DNA of 7,575 nucleotides from CAYTYX01 sp964442325 (GCA_964442325.1 CAYTYX010000021.1:1-7575); one strand, 5' to 3'; positions 1 through 5,680 are shown, numbered from the stretch's first letter. Translations and numbers: made by a program. The notes: generated by a model not told the origin, from the sequence alone.

Positions 1-110
1 TGTTTGAAACCTCTGGTGATGACTACCCCGCTGCCCAACTCCTCGCGTAATTCGGTCGGTATGATTAACCGCCGTTTGCTGTCGAGTTTGCGTTGCCAGT
101 AATCTCCCAT
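1..110 (-). CDS. mraZ: MraZ transcriptional regulator, N-terminal part (cut by window edge)
   Basis: Only the first 36 codons are inside the window, reading from the ATG at 108-110 to the left edge. The translation begins MGDYWQRKLDSKRRLIIPTE and continues to a VVITRG segment. This matches the first AbrB-like half of MraZ: a short beta strand, the family D-x-x-x-R signature (D10 and R14), an IIP strand and an REELG helix. The usual DxKGR glycine is replaced by Arg, giving DSKRR. In the family, MraZ is a ring-forming DNA-binding regulator of the division and cell wall (dcw) cluster and usually represses its own operon. No strong Shine-Dalgarno sequence precedes the ATG, only a weak AGAG. The identification is backed by MraZ-type boxes directly upstream at 160-206. 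The rest of the dcw cluster would be expected to the left of the window. Confidence 0.9.
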   Translation of the reverse strand, partial: MGDYWQRKLDSKRRLIIPTELREELGSGVVITRGFK

Positions 111-159
111 GGATCTCTTTTCTTTTAGTGGTTTTTGTCTTAGGGGGAGGATTATCCTT

Positions 160-206
160 CCCACTCTTACCCACTAATCATCAATATACCTCCCACTACT
201 ACCCAC
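160..206 (-). promoter_or_regulatory. MraZ operator: four GTGGG boxes in two pairs
   Basis: The minus strand carries four GTGGG boxes at 202-206, 192-196, 170-174 and 160-164. Within each pair the box starts are 10 bases apart (one helical turn); the pairs are 22 bases apart. Tandem TGGG-type boxes with about 10-base periodicity ahead of mraZ are the known MraZ binding site in other bacteria. The upstream pair lies within the -35/-10 spacer of the predicted mraZ promoter. The downstream pair lies just after the expected transcription start. That geometry fits autorepression, which is an inference. Confidence 0.85.
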
Positions 207-212
207 AAGCAA
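183..212 (-). promoter_or_regulatory. Predicted mraZ promoter
   Basis: On the minus strand a TTGCTT -35 (207-212) is followed after 18 bases by a TATATT -10 (183-188). Transcription should start near 176, giving a leader of about 65 bases before the ATG at 110. Two of the four MraZ boxes occupy the spacer, so bound MraZ would compete directly with RNA polymerase. The promoter lies just downstream of the terminator at 225-253, so mraZ starts a new transcription unit. Confidence 0.6.
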
Positions 213-224
213 GAGCAATAAAAG

Positions 225-253
225 AAAAGTGGCGTTTTTACAACGCCACTTTT
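225..253 (-). terminator. Intrinsic terminator after the LysM-protein gene
   Basis: AAAAGTGGCGTT (225-236) and AACGCCACTTTT (242-253) form a perfect 12-bp inverted repeat with a 5-base loop. The A and T ends give a U-rich 3' side on either strand. It lies 65 bases past the stop of the minus-strand gene at 318-722 and just before the mraZ promoter, so it most likely separates those two units. Confidence 0.8.
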
Positions 254-317
254 CCACAAGCTACCTAGTTTAGCTACTTATGCACAACATATAGTGCCCT
301 GGTGTTACAACCGAGCA

Positions 318-722
318 CTAACCCTGTGGAGGAGGAGGTGGGTAATCACCTTGGATTCCGCCCTGCGGAGGAACGAACGCAGGTAATTCGTCGCTGAGGT
401 AAACTGTTTCTTCTATGCCAACCTTGGAGTTGCTCGGCAGGGCTATCTCGTCTCCAGGAACAAGCAGCCCTTCCCTATCTTTTGGCAAAGTTCTATCCAG
501 TTGATAAGTGAATTCTCTTGGGTCACCTCTAAACCCAGCTTTTTCGTCTATACCCCATGCTGTATCGCCGGGCTCAACCCTATATATCTTTGCGAGTTTG
601 GGCGCCGATACCTCTGTCGAGGTATTACCCTTTTTTATAATATCCGAAGCGCCGGCAGCGCCTACCGCCACTATGGTGCCTAAAGTGAGAGCTTTTCTAA
701 TCTTTTTATTTTTTTCTGACAT
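318..722 (-). CDS. Membrane-anchored or secreted protein with LysM-like domain
   Basis: The product is 134 aa. A basic N-terminus (SEKNKKIRK) is followed by a hydrophobic, Ala/Gly-rich stretch at about residues 11-29, consistent with a signal peptide or membrane anchor. Residues 46-96 look like a LysM domain: an opening YRVEPGDTAWGI resembles the usual YxVxxGDTLWxI, and the segment closes with LLVPGDEIALP. LysM domains typically bind N-acetylglucosamine-containing polymers such as peptidoglycan. The tail is Pro/Gly-rich, ending in a run of five prolines. No catalytic domain is present. The ATG has no Shine-Dalgarno sequence, but a good promoter ends 6 bases before it, so the mRNA is probably leaderless. 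The gene ends ahead of the terminator at 225-253. Its position next to mraZ suggests a cell-envelope role, which is inference. Confidence 0.75.
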   Translation of the reverse strand: MSEKNKKIRKALTLGTIVAVGAAGASDIIKKGNTSTEVSAPKLAKIYRVEPGDTAWGIDEKAGFRGDPREFTYQLDRTLPKDREGLLVPGDEIALPSNSKVGIEETVYLSDELPAFVPPQGGIQGDYPPPPPQG

Positions 723-728
723 ATGGAT

Positions 729-757
729 ATACTAGCACAAAGTGTTAAAATGGTCAA
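729..757 (-). promoter_or_regulatory. Promoter of the LysM-protein gene, near-leaderless
   Basis: TTGACC (752-757), a 17-base spacer and TAGTAT (729-734) form a near-consensus promoter on the minus strand. A TGC extended -10 directly precedes TAGTAT. Only 6 bases separate the -10 box from the ATG at 722, so transcription should start at or next to the A of the start codon. Confidence 0.7.
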
Positions 758-770
758 GCTTATGTTGATT

Positions 771-2051
771 CTACTGGAGTTTGGTTAGGTAGTTGGCAAA
801 CCACTTGGCACTATCGCGTATGTGGCGTTTCATGCCATCGCCTCGATTGACCTCTACCAAGCCAAACTTGGGCCACCAGCCGCTAGCCCACTCGAAGTTG
901 TCTAGTAAGCTCCAGTGGAAATAGCCGCAGACTTCTACGCCCTCACTCATTGCTCGCTCCATAGCTACTATCGTTTCTTCTATCCACCACTGGCGATATT
1001 GGTCGGCCGAGTCTGCCACGCCGTTTTCGGTAACTAGGATTGGCTTGCCGTGGTGCTTCCAGGCACGGAGCATTAACGGATATAGCCCCTCTGGCTCCAT
1101 ATACCAGCCCAGGTCGTTAACTGGCAGTGGCGGATTCTGGCGCTTAACCAGGCCGCCGTAGTAGTCGGTAAAGTAATAATTAATGCCGATGAAGTCTTGT
1201 TGGCGACGAGTACGACTTAGGAAAAACCAGTTCCAACCGTAGCGCATTACGTCAGTTACAATTTTGTCTAGAAATTGACCGGAGTGTTTGGCCTGGATGT
1301 TAGCCAGGTTGGAGGCCATGCCAATTTGCATATACGGGTTGGCGCGTTTTAGGATCTTATACGCACGTTTGTGGGCGCTGACTAAACTGCGGTAGGTCCA
1401 TAGCATTTTGCCCGGGCGGCGCTCACCCGGCGGCCAGTGCATACCAGAAGTGGTATCTTTTGCCAGATAGCCAAATATTACATAGTTGTTGGGCTCATTG
1501 ATGGTAGTTACCCATTTGAGTTCACCACCGTATTCGTCGGCAATTTTTTGGACAAAGCGGTCAAAATATTTTAGGTTGCCGCGGCGGGAAAAGCCGCCTT
1601 TGGCCTCGAACCACACCGGGTTGGTCCAATGCCAGATATTCATTACCGGCTCAATGCCGCGCGCTTTTAGCGATTTGATGTAGTTGTGGTAGTGATCAAT
1701 TGCTGCTTGGTTCCACTTCCCTTCTTCTGGTTCCAGCCGGGACCACTCGACACCAAAGCGAAAGCTGTTGAAGTTGAGTTCTTTAACGATGTCAAAATCG
1801 GATTCGTAGCGGTGGTAGTGATCAACTGCGCGGCCACTAATGTAATTGTCTGGGTCTTCGGCCTGGGTTTTTATAGACTCCCAGTTAGTGAGCCAGCCAA
1901 GGCGCTGGTGAGCGGTTTTAGCAAGTTCTGCGGCGTGGGCCAGCTCCCAGACCGTCCATTGGTTATGATTGCCACCCTCTACCTGATGTGCGCTAACGCT
2001 GGCGCCCCACAAAAAGTTCTTGGGGAAAATTGAGTTATTATTTTTGGCCAT
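771..2051 (-). CDS. Glycoside hydrolase family 1 (beta-glucosidase-like)
   Basis: This 426-aa protein has the full set of GH1 landmarks in order. FLWGASVSAHQVEGG near the N-terminus includes the sugar-binding Gln. HWTNP lies near residue 142. TINEPN carries the acid/base Glu at about 186. LVTENG carries the nucleophile Glu at about 342. WSLLDNFEWASGW near 380-393 forms the -1 subsite. GH1 enzymes hydrolyse beta-linked glucosides, galactosides or 6-phospho derivatives by a retaining mechanism; the substrate cannot be told from the sequence. Length is slightly short for the family (about 440-480 aa), but no catalytic element is missing. There is no signal peptide, so it is probably cytoplasmic. 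I chose the ATG at 2051; an in-frame GTG at 2057 would add two residues. Either start overlaps the end of the upstream NYN gene, implying co-transcription and coupled translation. Confidence 0.93.
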   Translation of the reverse strand: MAKNNNSIFPKNFLWGASVSAHQVEGGNHNQWTVWELAHAAELAKTAHQRLGWLTNWESIKTQAEDPDNYISGRAVDHYHRYESDFDIVKELNFNSFRFGVEWSRLEPEEGKWNQAAIDHYHNYIKSLKARGIEPVMNIWHWTNPVWFEAKGGFSRRGNLKYFDRFVQKIADEYGGELKWVTTINEPNNYVIFGYLAKDTTSGMHWPPGERRPGKMLWTYRSLVSAHKRAYKILKRANPYMQIGMASNLANIQAKHSGQFLDKIVTDVMRYGWNWFFLSRTRRQQDFIGINYYFTDYYGGLVKRQNPPLPVNDLGWYMEPEGLYPLMLRAWKHHGKPILVTENGVADSADQYRQWWIEETIVAMERAMSEGVEVCGYFHWSLLDNFEWASGWWPKFGLVEVNRGDGMKRHIRDSAKWFANYLTKLQ

Positions 2052-2604
2052 TGCCACTTCTGGGTCGTTTATCGTGATAGCTCAAATCGCGGCGGTGGTT
2101 ATCTAGCCGCTCCACATACTGCTCGTAAGGTTTAAACAGGCGCGAATAATGCATACTGGGCACTAGCAGTTTAAGTAGCTTTTGCTTCTCTGCCAGATAT
2201 TCCACCAGGCCAAAAAAGTCGCCGTCGCCACTAACTAGCACGGCTTTGTCGTAATTGTCGATTTCTTTCATTGCCCAAAGCACTAAGTCGGCATCGACGT
2301 TGCCTTTGATAGGCTTTTTGTTGTCGCCGTTAACGTGTTCGCCGTTAGGCTCGGATGCGGGTGCAGAGCCGGTGGTGGTTGGTTTGAGCACAATGCCGTA
2401 GCCGGATTCGTTGAGGCTTTGGTACATATCTTCGAACTCTGGTACGTAGCCAATAAACATATAGGCTTTGGTAACGCCGTATTCTTCTTTTAAGAATTGG
2501 CGAAAACGGCGCCAGTCCATCTTCCAGCCGAATTTTTGGGTAGAGACGTTTAGGTTTTGATTGTCTATAAAGGCATAGTTGCCTTTGGTTTTTTTGCGTA
2601 GCAT
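2038..2604 (-). CDS. NYN-domain (LabA/DUF88-like) predicted ribonuclease
   Basis: The product is 188 aa with a PIN-like NYN fold. FIDNQNLN at residues 12-19 supplies the first acidic residue and the Asn after it. GNVDADLVLWAM at 101-112 supplies D104 and D106. VSGDGDFFGLV at 125-134 supplies D127 and D129. These acidic clusters are the metal site of the NYN/LabA family, whose members are predicted or shown to be RNA nucleases. Residues 77-99 (Gly/Asn/Pro-rich) look like a flexible insertion before the second motif. The basic tail (RRDLSYHDKRPRSG) could contact nucleic acid. The ATG at 2604 lacks a Shine-Dalgarno sequence and sits 7 bases after a TATAAT box, suggesting a leaderless message. 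Its 3' end overlaps the GH1 gene by 14 bases. No functional link to GH1 is evident beyond shared transcription. Confidence 0.85.
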   Translation of the reverse strand: MLRKKTKGNYAFIDNQNLNVSTQKFGWKMDWRRFRQFLKEEYGVTKAYMFIGYVPEFEDMYQSLNESGYGIVLKPTTTGSAPASEPNGEHVNGDNKKPIKGNVDADLVLWAMKEIDNYDKAVLVSGDGDFFGLVEYLAEKQKLLKLLVPSMHYSRLFKPYEQYVERLDNHRRDLSYHDKRPRSGNGQK

Positions 2605-2611
2605 TAGCTTA

Positions 2612-2617
2612 ATTATA
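2612..2617 (-). promoter_or_regulatory. Consensus -10 box ahead of the NYN gene
   Basis: A perfect TATAAT on the minus strand ends 7 bases before the ATG at 2604, so the transcript would begin at or beside the start codon. No good -35 box is present at 16-18 bases upstream (the sequence there is GC-rich around GGCCCGA), so the promoter is only half supported. Confidence 0.5.
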
Positions 2618-2649
2618 TCCTGTTAATAATAAAATCGGGCCAGTAAAAA

Positions 2650-2943
2650 TTAGGCGGCTTCGGGCTGCTCGGCTGTCGTAACAATGCGAGCACCTCTTTC
2701 GGAAACGAGCCAATCCGGGAATGACAAAGTCCTGATCTCATTTGCGCCACCAGCCCCAATACTAAAGGTACGTACTTGGCCGCCGGTTCCTACCCATTCC
2801 GCAATAGCAACATCCACATTTACAGCGGTCGGTACATCATATTCTTGCAGCACAAGCTCGTCGGAGTCTTTATGCTTAACTTCTAAAACAATTCTTTGAA
2901 ATTCTGGCTGTGCCTCGGGATTGGTTCCATCAAACTTATTCAT
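2650..2943 (-). CDS. Uncharacterised 97-aa protein
   Basis: I do not recognise a family. The protein is soluble and acidic, with no signal peptide, cysteine or membrane helix. Alternating hydrophobic segments such as QRIVLEVKH (residues 16-24), ELVLQEYDV, QVRTFSIGAGG and ARIVTTAEQP suggest a small beta-rich fold. The ATG at 2943 has no clear Shine-Dalgarno sequence. It lies 9 bases downstream of the -10 box of a good promoter, arguing for a near-leaderless mRNA and a real gene. It sits between the VOC gene and the NYN gene, all on the same strand, with no terminator-like hairpin on either side. Confidence 0.65.
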   Translation of the reverse strand: MNKFDGTNPEAQPEFQRIVLEVKHKDSDELVLQEYDVPTAVNVDVAIAEWVGTGGQVRTFSIGAGGANEIRTLSFPDWLVSERGARIVTTAEQPEAA

Positions 2944-2952
2944 AACTTAGCT

Positions 2953-2981
2953 ACTATACAACTTTAGCTTAATTTAAGCAA
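2953..2981 (-). promoter_or_regulatory. Promoter of the 97-aa protein gene, near-leaderless
   Basis: TTGCTT (2976-2981), 17 bases, then TATAGT (2953-2958) on the minus strand. Only 9 bases separate the -10 box from the ATG at 2943, predicting a leader of about two bases. The promoter lies just beyond the VOC stop codon at 2984-2986. Confidence 0.6.
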
Positions 2982-2983
2982 TG

Positions 2984-3364
2984 CTACATCTGGGAGAGGC
3001 CGAGGATGTTGCCAGATGGGTCTCGGAACCAGGCCGCCTTCATTCCGCCCATAATGTGGATATTACCTTCGTGAGTTGCACCTGGGAAGTCATAGTGTTC
3101 GAACTTAACATCGTGCTTTTCTAGCTCGGCGACAATTTCACCGATGTTGTCGACTTCCCAGCTGGCGATGGTAGCTTTACCGCTGCCGGCGGTTGGCGCT
3201 TGGTAGACAAACAGTCGGCCGCCGCGCGGGCCGCTAGAGTACATCACGCCCATTGATTCGTCATCGCCCATTTGCTTTAGACCTAACACTTCGCCGTAAA
3301 ACTTTTTGGATTCGGCCAAGTCTTTGACCGCGATGTTGCTTAATACATTCTTATCGCCTAGCAT
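2984..3364 (-). CDS. VOC/glyoxalase-fold protein
   Basis: The product is 126 aa, a normal size for a single-chain VOC (glyoxalase/bleomycin-resistance/dioxygenase) protein made of two beta-alpha-beta-beta-beta repeats. LSNIAVKDLAESKKFYGEVLGL at the N-terminus is the first repeat. ATIASWEVDNIGEIVAELEKHDVKFE near residues 64-89 starts the second. AWFRDPSGNILGL at 111-123 is the family's closing motif. Family members include metal-dependent enzymes and binding proteins. Here the usual first His is Asn10, and the final Glu of the closing motif is replaced by Gly, so the standard metal site looks incomplete and the substrate is unknown. The start is firm: AAGGAGG (3369-3375) sits 4 bases before the ATG. 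This is the strongest Shine-Dalgarno sequence in the window. It follows the repeat-bounded gene block. Confidence 0.85.
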   Translation of the reverse strand: MLGDKNVLSNIAVKDLAESKKFYGEVLGLKQMGDDESMGVMYSSGPRGGRLFVYQAPTAGSGKATIASWEVDNIGEIVAELEKHDVKFEHYDFPGATHEGNIHIMGGMKAAWFRDPSGNILGLSQM

Positions 3365-3386
3365 ATGCCCTCCTTCTGGTTATCGT

Positions 3387-3399
3387 ATTATTTTACTCC
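3387..3399 (-). repeat. Junction repeat copy 7 (half copy)
   Basis: On the minus strand GGAGTAAAATAAT matches the 5' half of the junction repeat and then diverges. It supplies the terminal Glu codon and TAA of the gene at 3393-4112. It marks the last boundary of the repeat-bounded array before the VOC gene. Confidence 0.55.
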
Positions 3400-4112
3400 A
3401 AGCCTGCGAGTGGCACTTTAACATCGCCGTGAAGCGCTTCGGCCATCCAGACTTTGGCAACCCTTGACCATACTTTAGCCACCCCTAAAGAACGTTGAGC
3501 GTCGGTGGTATCGCTACGTTCAGCTGGCTTGTTGGTTCTTGTATTTAGAACAATGGTTGGATTATTGTAGCCAGCTGGTGTTAAATCGCCTTCAATTCCC
3601 CAATCACCTTTTGTAAAGGTGCTGTTGTCGCCATAAATAATTTCGACTTCTTGAGATGTGCGAGTTTTACCGCCACACTGCCAGCGGACTTTATTATCAG
3701 CAATTTGGGTAGTCTTACAGTCCATTTCGGTCATATCAACATCGTTTGTAGTCGTGGGGTCAAGCTGCCCGTGGCTATCTCTTGTCATCGACGCATCAAC
3801 GTGCAACAACTCACTATCGGCAAAAGAGTATGAATCCATCGAAACAATTTCATAGCCAGCGGTCCCATCGTCGACCTTAGTAACGACAATGTGACCATCG
3901 CGAGTTATATTAGCTTGAAGTGTAAGCCTTGCTAGCTTAATAGCCAATGGGTTGAGTTGTTGCTGTAATGTCTCGTCGACATCGGGCGTAGCCGATACAT
4001 GGTCGCCCACAAAATATGCAGCGCCATATAGCACGGCTAGGCTGGCTGCAGTCATGGCGGCCGCTCTTCGGAATGGGTGCTCAGCTGTTGATTGCTCTTT
4101 TACTTCAGTCAT
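3393..4112 (-). CDS. Membrane-anchored extracytoplasmic protein of unknown function
   Basis: The product is 239 aa. A basic cytoplasmic start ending FRR is followed by one hydrophobic segment at about residues 17-36, a signal anchor with no lipobox. The remaining ~200 residues are polar and rich in Thr, Asp and Asn, as is common for exported domains. Two cysteines (133 and 147, in MDCKTT and WQCGG) could form a disulfide outside the cell. Near the C-terminus VAKVW occurs twice seven residues apart (212-216 and 219-223), probably one face of an amphipathic helix. I recognise no family. The start is well supported: GAGGTGA (4117-4123) precedes the ATG by a few bases and a promoter lies at 4139-4166. 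It is the last gene of the repeat-bounded array and ends in the half copy at 3387-3399. Confidence 0.75.
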   Translation of the reverse strand: MTEVKEQSTAEHPFRRAAAMTAASLAVLYGAAYFVGDHVSATPDVDETLQQQLNPLAIKLARLTLQANITRDGHIVVTKVDDGTAGYEIVSMDSYSFADSELLHVDASMTRDSHGQLDPTTTNDVDMTEMDCKTTQIADNKVRWQCGGKTRTSQEVEIIYGDNSTFTKGDWGIEGDLTPAGYNNPTIVLNTRTNKPAERSDTTDAQRSLGVAKVWSRVAKVWMAEALHGDVKVPLAGLE

Positions 4113-4138
4113 TAGTTCACCTCAAAAATATAAATATG

Positions 4139-4166
4139 AGTATATAAAACTTCCGCTTACAAACAA
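4139..4166 (-). promoter_or_regulatory. Promoter of the membrane-anchored protein gene
   Basis: TTGTTT (4161-4166), 16 bases, then TATACT (4139-4144) on the minus strand. The leader would be about 20 bases and includes the Shine-Dalgarno GAGGTGA. This differs from the near-leaderless promoters at 729-757 and 2953-2981. The -35 box lies about ten bases after repeat copy 6. Confidence 0.55.
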
Positions 4167-4175
4167 AGGTTAAAA

Positions 4176-4195
4176 CTTTGGTTTTACTTTACTCC
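4176..4195 (-). repeat. Junction repeat copy 6 (two mismatches)
   Basis: On the minus strand this matches the 20-base repeat (GGAG plus TAAAATAAAACCAAAT) at 18 positions. It is not joined to any reading frame: it lies about 100 bases past the stop of the gene at 4294-4689, beyond the tandem hairpins, and about 64 bases before the ATG at 4112. Its presence outside any ORF shows the repeat is not just a conserved protein C-terminus. Confidence 0.75.
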
Positions 4196-4226
4196 GAGAT
4201 GGTGAATATTTAATAATTTGGATGAT

Positions 4227-4279
4227 GCGGCGGGGTTGTTCCCCGCCGCCGGGGAGCGGAATACGGTTCTCCGCTCCCC
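4227..4279 (-). terminator. Two tandem perfect GC-rich hairpins after the gene at 4294-4689
   Basis: GCGGCGGGG (4227-4235) pairs with CCCCGCCGC (4241-4249) across a 5-base loop. GGGGAGCGGA (4251-4260) pairs with TCCGCTCCCC (4270-4279) across a 9-base loop. They abut with one base between them and begin about 15 bases past the stop codon. Position suggests transcription termination or 3'-end protection of the GC-rich gene. There is no U-run after either stem, so a classical intrinsic terminator is not assured. Their base composition is far from the AT-rich flank at 4113-4220. Confidence 0.6.
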
Positions 4280-4293
4280 TTCACGCTGATGGT

Positions 4294-4689
4294 TCATGCA
4301 GCGGGCGGAAAGGCAATGTCGAAATCCTCGACCGGCATGATGTGGAACTTGTCCGCTCTCACCCGCAGCTCTCGGTCTTCGCCTTTGAGACCGACGATGA
4401 TGTAGGCATAGCCCACATCATCGATCTCGTAGCCCTTCACGAAGCCGGTTACCGGATCGGCTTGATGTACAGGCAGATGCGATGTCTGCCACTTCTCCTC
4501 GCCGAGCTTTCTCTGCTCAACGAACTCCAGAGACGAATCCAGCGCGTGGGGCTGGTGGATGATTGTGACCATCGTGTGCACCCAGGGCTTGAGGGTTCGT
4601 TCGAGCTCGAACTTCTTGTCGGTGACATCTCGCATCAGTCCCCACAGCTCCAGCGATGTCGAGCCGATTTCCGAATTAAGCGCTGGCAC
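4294..4689 (-). CDS. Uncharacterised 131-aa protein, GC-rich and probably acquired
   Basis: I do not recognise a family. The protein has no signal peptide or membrane helix. An N-terminal part (ELWGLMRDVTDKKFELERTL) looks helical. The rest looks beta-rich, with WVHTMVTIIHQP, GYAYIIVGLKGED and FDIAFPPAA. The longer frame could open at a TTG at 4710. I chose the GTG at 4689 because GGAGG (4696-4700) sits 6 bases before it. Sampled 60-base lines are about 58-60% G+C against about 35-45% in neighbouring array genes, and the gene carries its own promoter and its own tandem hairpins. Together these suggest transfer from a GC-richer genome. It lies between repeat copies 5 and 6. A 180-codon plus-strand frame overlaps it but is judged a shadow. 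Confidence 0.7.
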   Translation of the reverse strand: MPALNSEIGSTSLELWGLMRDVTDKKFELERTLKPWVHTMVTIIHQPHALDSSLEFVEQRKLGEEKWQTSHLPVHQADPVTGFVKGYEIDDVGYAYIIVGLKGEDRELRVRADKFHIMPVEDFDIAFPPAA

Positions 4690-4727
4690 TCTGCACCTCC
4701 AAATAGACAAAAGAGCGTGATAGAAAT

Positions 4728-4756
4728 ATTTTATAATTTATTGGTTAACTACGCAA
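4728..4756 (-). promoter_or_regulatory. Predicted promoter of the GC-rich gene
   Basis: TTGCGT (4751-4756), 17 bases, then TAAAAT (4728-4733) on the minus strand. This gives a leader of roughly 30 bases before the GTG at 4689. The flank is very AT-rich, so other -10-like hexamers overlap and the exact box is uncertain. Confidence 0.45.
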
Positions 4757-4763
4757 AGAAGTA

Positions 4764-4783
4764 ATTTGGTTTTATTTTACTCC
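4764..4783 (-). repeat. Junction repeat copy 5
   Basis: A full match to the repeat on the minus strand, GGAGTAAAATAAAACCAAAT. The GAG-TAA forms the last codon and stop of the gene at 4777-5403. Downstream there is no immediate start codon; the next gene begins about 75 bases later at 4689. Confidence 0.85.
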
Positions 4784-5403
4784 GGTTGCTGGGAAGCGCC
4801 ATGCAAATCCAACACCGATTCGTCGACTCCAAGCTGCAAAAGTATATTGTGGATGTCTAGGCAGTCTTGAAAGTCCAGCCGTGAATCTCTATCTAGGCTA
4901 AATTCGTCGGACTCGGATATATAATCCATAAATTGTTCTTGCACAGAGCTAAGGTGGATTAGCTGGGCGCCCTTGGCGTTTTCAAAGTTATAATAACCAT
5001 CCGCGGTTGGCAGGCTACCATCTACCGGAAAGCGGTAGGTTAAGCACTCCCAGACATTCAAGCCCTTGCAGCCTCTTGGAAGTATGTCCATTAAATCGGG
5101 TCTAAGAGCCTCCATCTCCACGATGATAGATAGCTCGGGCTCATAGTCGTCCGCCCTGTCGTCGTCCTGGCGCATTTCGCTTTCGTCTTGTAGATAAATG
5201 CTTAGGGCCACAATATCTTCGCCATTAGGCGATTGTGCCCAAGCATATATATCTGCGTTCTCGTCTAGCATTGCAGGGTTGCGAAAATCAGTTCCCCAAA
5301 AATATACGGCTGCCGCCAAAATATCGCGCTTAACGAAATCTTCGATTTCGCTATCGTCTAGGACTGCTCGGGTATCAAACCCTGGGAATTCCGCCTTTGA
5401 CAT
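4777..5403 (-). CDS. Uncharacterised acidic 208-aa protein
   Basis: No family is recognised. The protein is strongly acidic, with Asp/Glu clusters such as LDDSEIEDF (15-23), DDDRADDYEPE (about 80-90) and ESDEFSLDRDSRLD near 165-178. It has no signal peptide and no long hydrophobic segment, so it should be cytoplasmic. Mixed segments (AAAVYFWGTDF, LSIIVEMEAL, IHNILLQLGV) suggest a folded alpha/beta domain. The ATG at 5403 has no Shine-Dalgarno sequence; the leader reads AGTATCTTTAT before it, with a possible -10-like TATCTT but no matching -35. It sits between repeat copies 4 and 5 and ends inside copy 5. Confidence 0.65.
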   Translation of the reverse strand: MSKAEFPGFDTRAVLDDSEIEDFVKRDILAAAVYFWGTDFRNPAMLDENADIYAWAQSPNGEDIVALSIYLQDESEMRQDDDRADDYEPELSIIVEMEALRPDLMDILPRGCKGLNVWECLTYRFPVDGSLPTADGYYNFENAKGAQLIHLSSVQEQFMDYISESDEFSLDRDSRLDFQDCLDIHNILLQLGVDESVLDLHGASQQPE

Positions 5404-5447
5404 ATAAAGATACTGGCAGCTACGCTGTTATTTTACAAGCACAAGCA

Positions 5448-5466
5448 ATTTGGTTTTATTTTACTC
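5448..5466 (-). repeat. Junction repeat copy 4
   Basis: GAGTAAAATAAAACCAAAT on the minus strand. Here it is read in a different register from copies 3 and 5: GTA-AAA-TAA encodes Val-Lys-stop of the gene at 5456-5662. A partial second copy (GTAAAATAAC, minus strand) follows at about 5428-5437, before the ATG at 5403. Confidence 0.85.
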
Positions 5467-5662
5467 TGTTAGTTTTTCGCCTGGATTGTAGCCATGCTAA
5501 AACTAGACCAATTGCAACGATAATCCCAGCACTGATCCAACCTGCTAGTTTATCCTCGTGGGTCGGTGGGGTAAATGCACTAAACGAGCCAATCCATAAA
5601 GCAATCGCTGCAAAGGCAGCTGTCGTAGCTAGAATAAGTGTTATTTTTAAACTTTTGTACAT
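5456..5662 (-). CDS. Small two-helix membrane protein (68 aa)
   Basis: Two hydrophobic segments are visible, at about residues 6-27 (LKITLILATTAAFAAIALWI) and 42-60 (GWISAGIIVAIGLVLAWL). They are joined by a short polar loop containing TPPTHEDK, and the tail is strongly basic (QSRRKTNRVK). The basic tail suggests that the N- and C-termini are cytoplasmic. No family is recognised. The ATG at 5662 overlaps the 3' end of repeat copy 3 and follows the upstream OPRT-like gene by 11 bases. The C-terminal Val-Lys is encoded by repeat copy 4. It is probably co-transcribed with its right-hand neighbours. Confidence 0.65.
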   Translation of the reverse strand: MYKSLKITLILATTAAFAAIALWIGSFSAFTPPTHEDKLAGWISAGIIVAIGLVLAWLQSRRKTNRVK

Positions 5663-5680
5663 TTGGTTTTATTTTACTCC
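5660..5680 (-). repeat. Junction repeat copy 3
   Basis: GGAG followed by TAAAATAAAACCAAATG on the minus strand, 21 bases, identical to copy 1. GAG-TAA ends the OPRT-like gene and the final ATG starts the 68-aa gene. The single element therefore contains the stop of one gene and the start of the next. Confidence 0.88.

Noticed and set aside
1686..2033. Plus-strand frame of 115 codons within the GH1 gene
   Set aside because: It is antisense to conserved GH1 coding sequence and shows no recognisable domain or ribosome binding site.
4222..4764. A 180-codon plus-strand open frame opposite the GC-rich gene
   Set aside because: It starts inside a hairpin, has no ribosome binding site, and is antisense to a frame with a good Shine-Dalgarno sequence. 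Long antisense frames are common opposite GC-rich genes, and every other gene here is on the minus strand.
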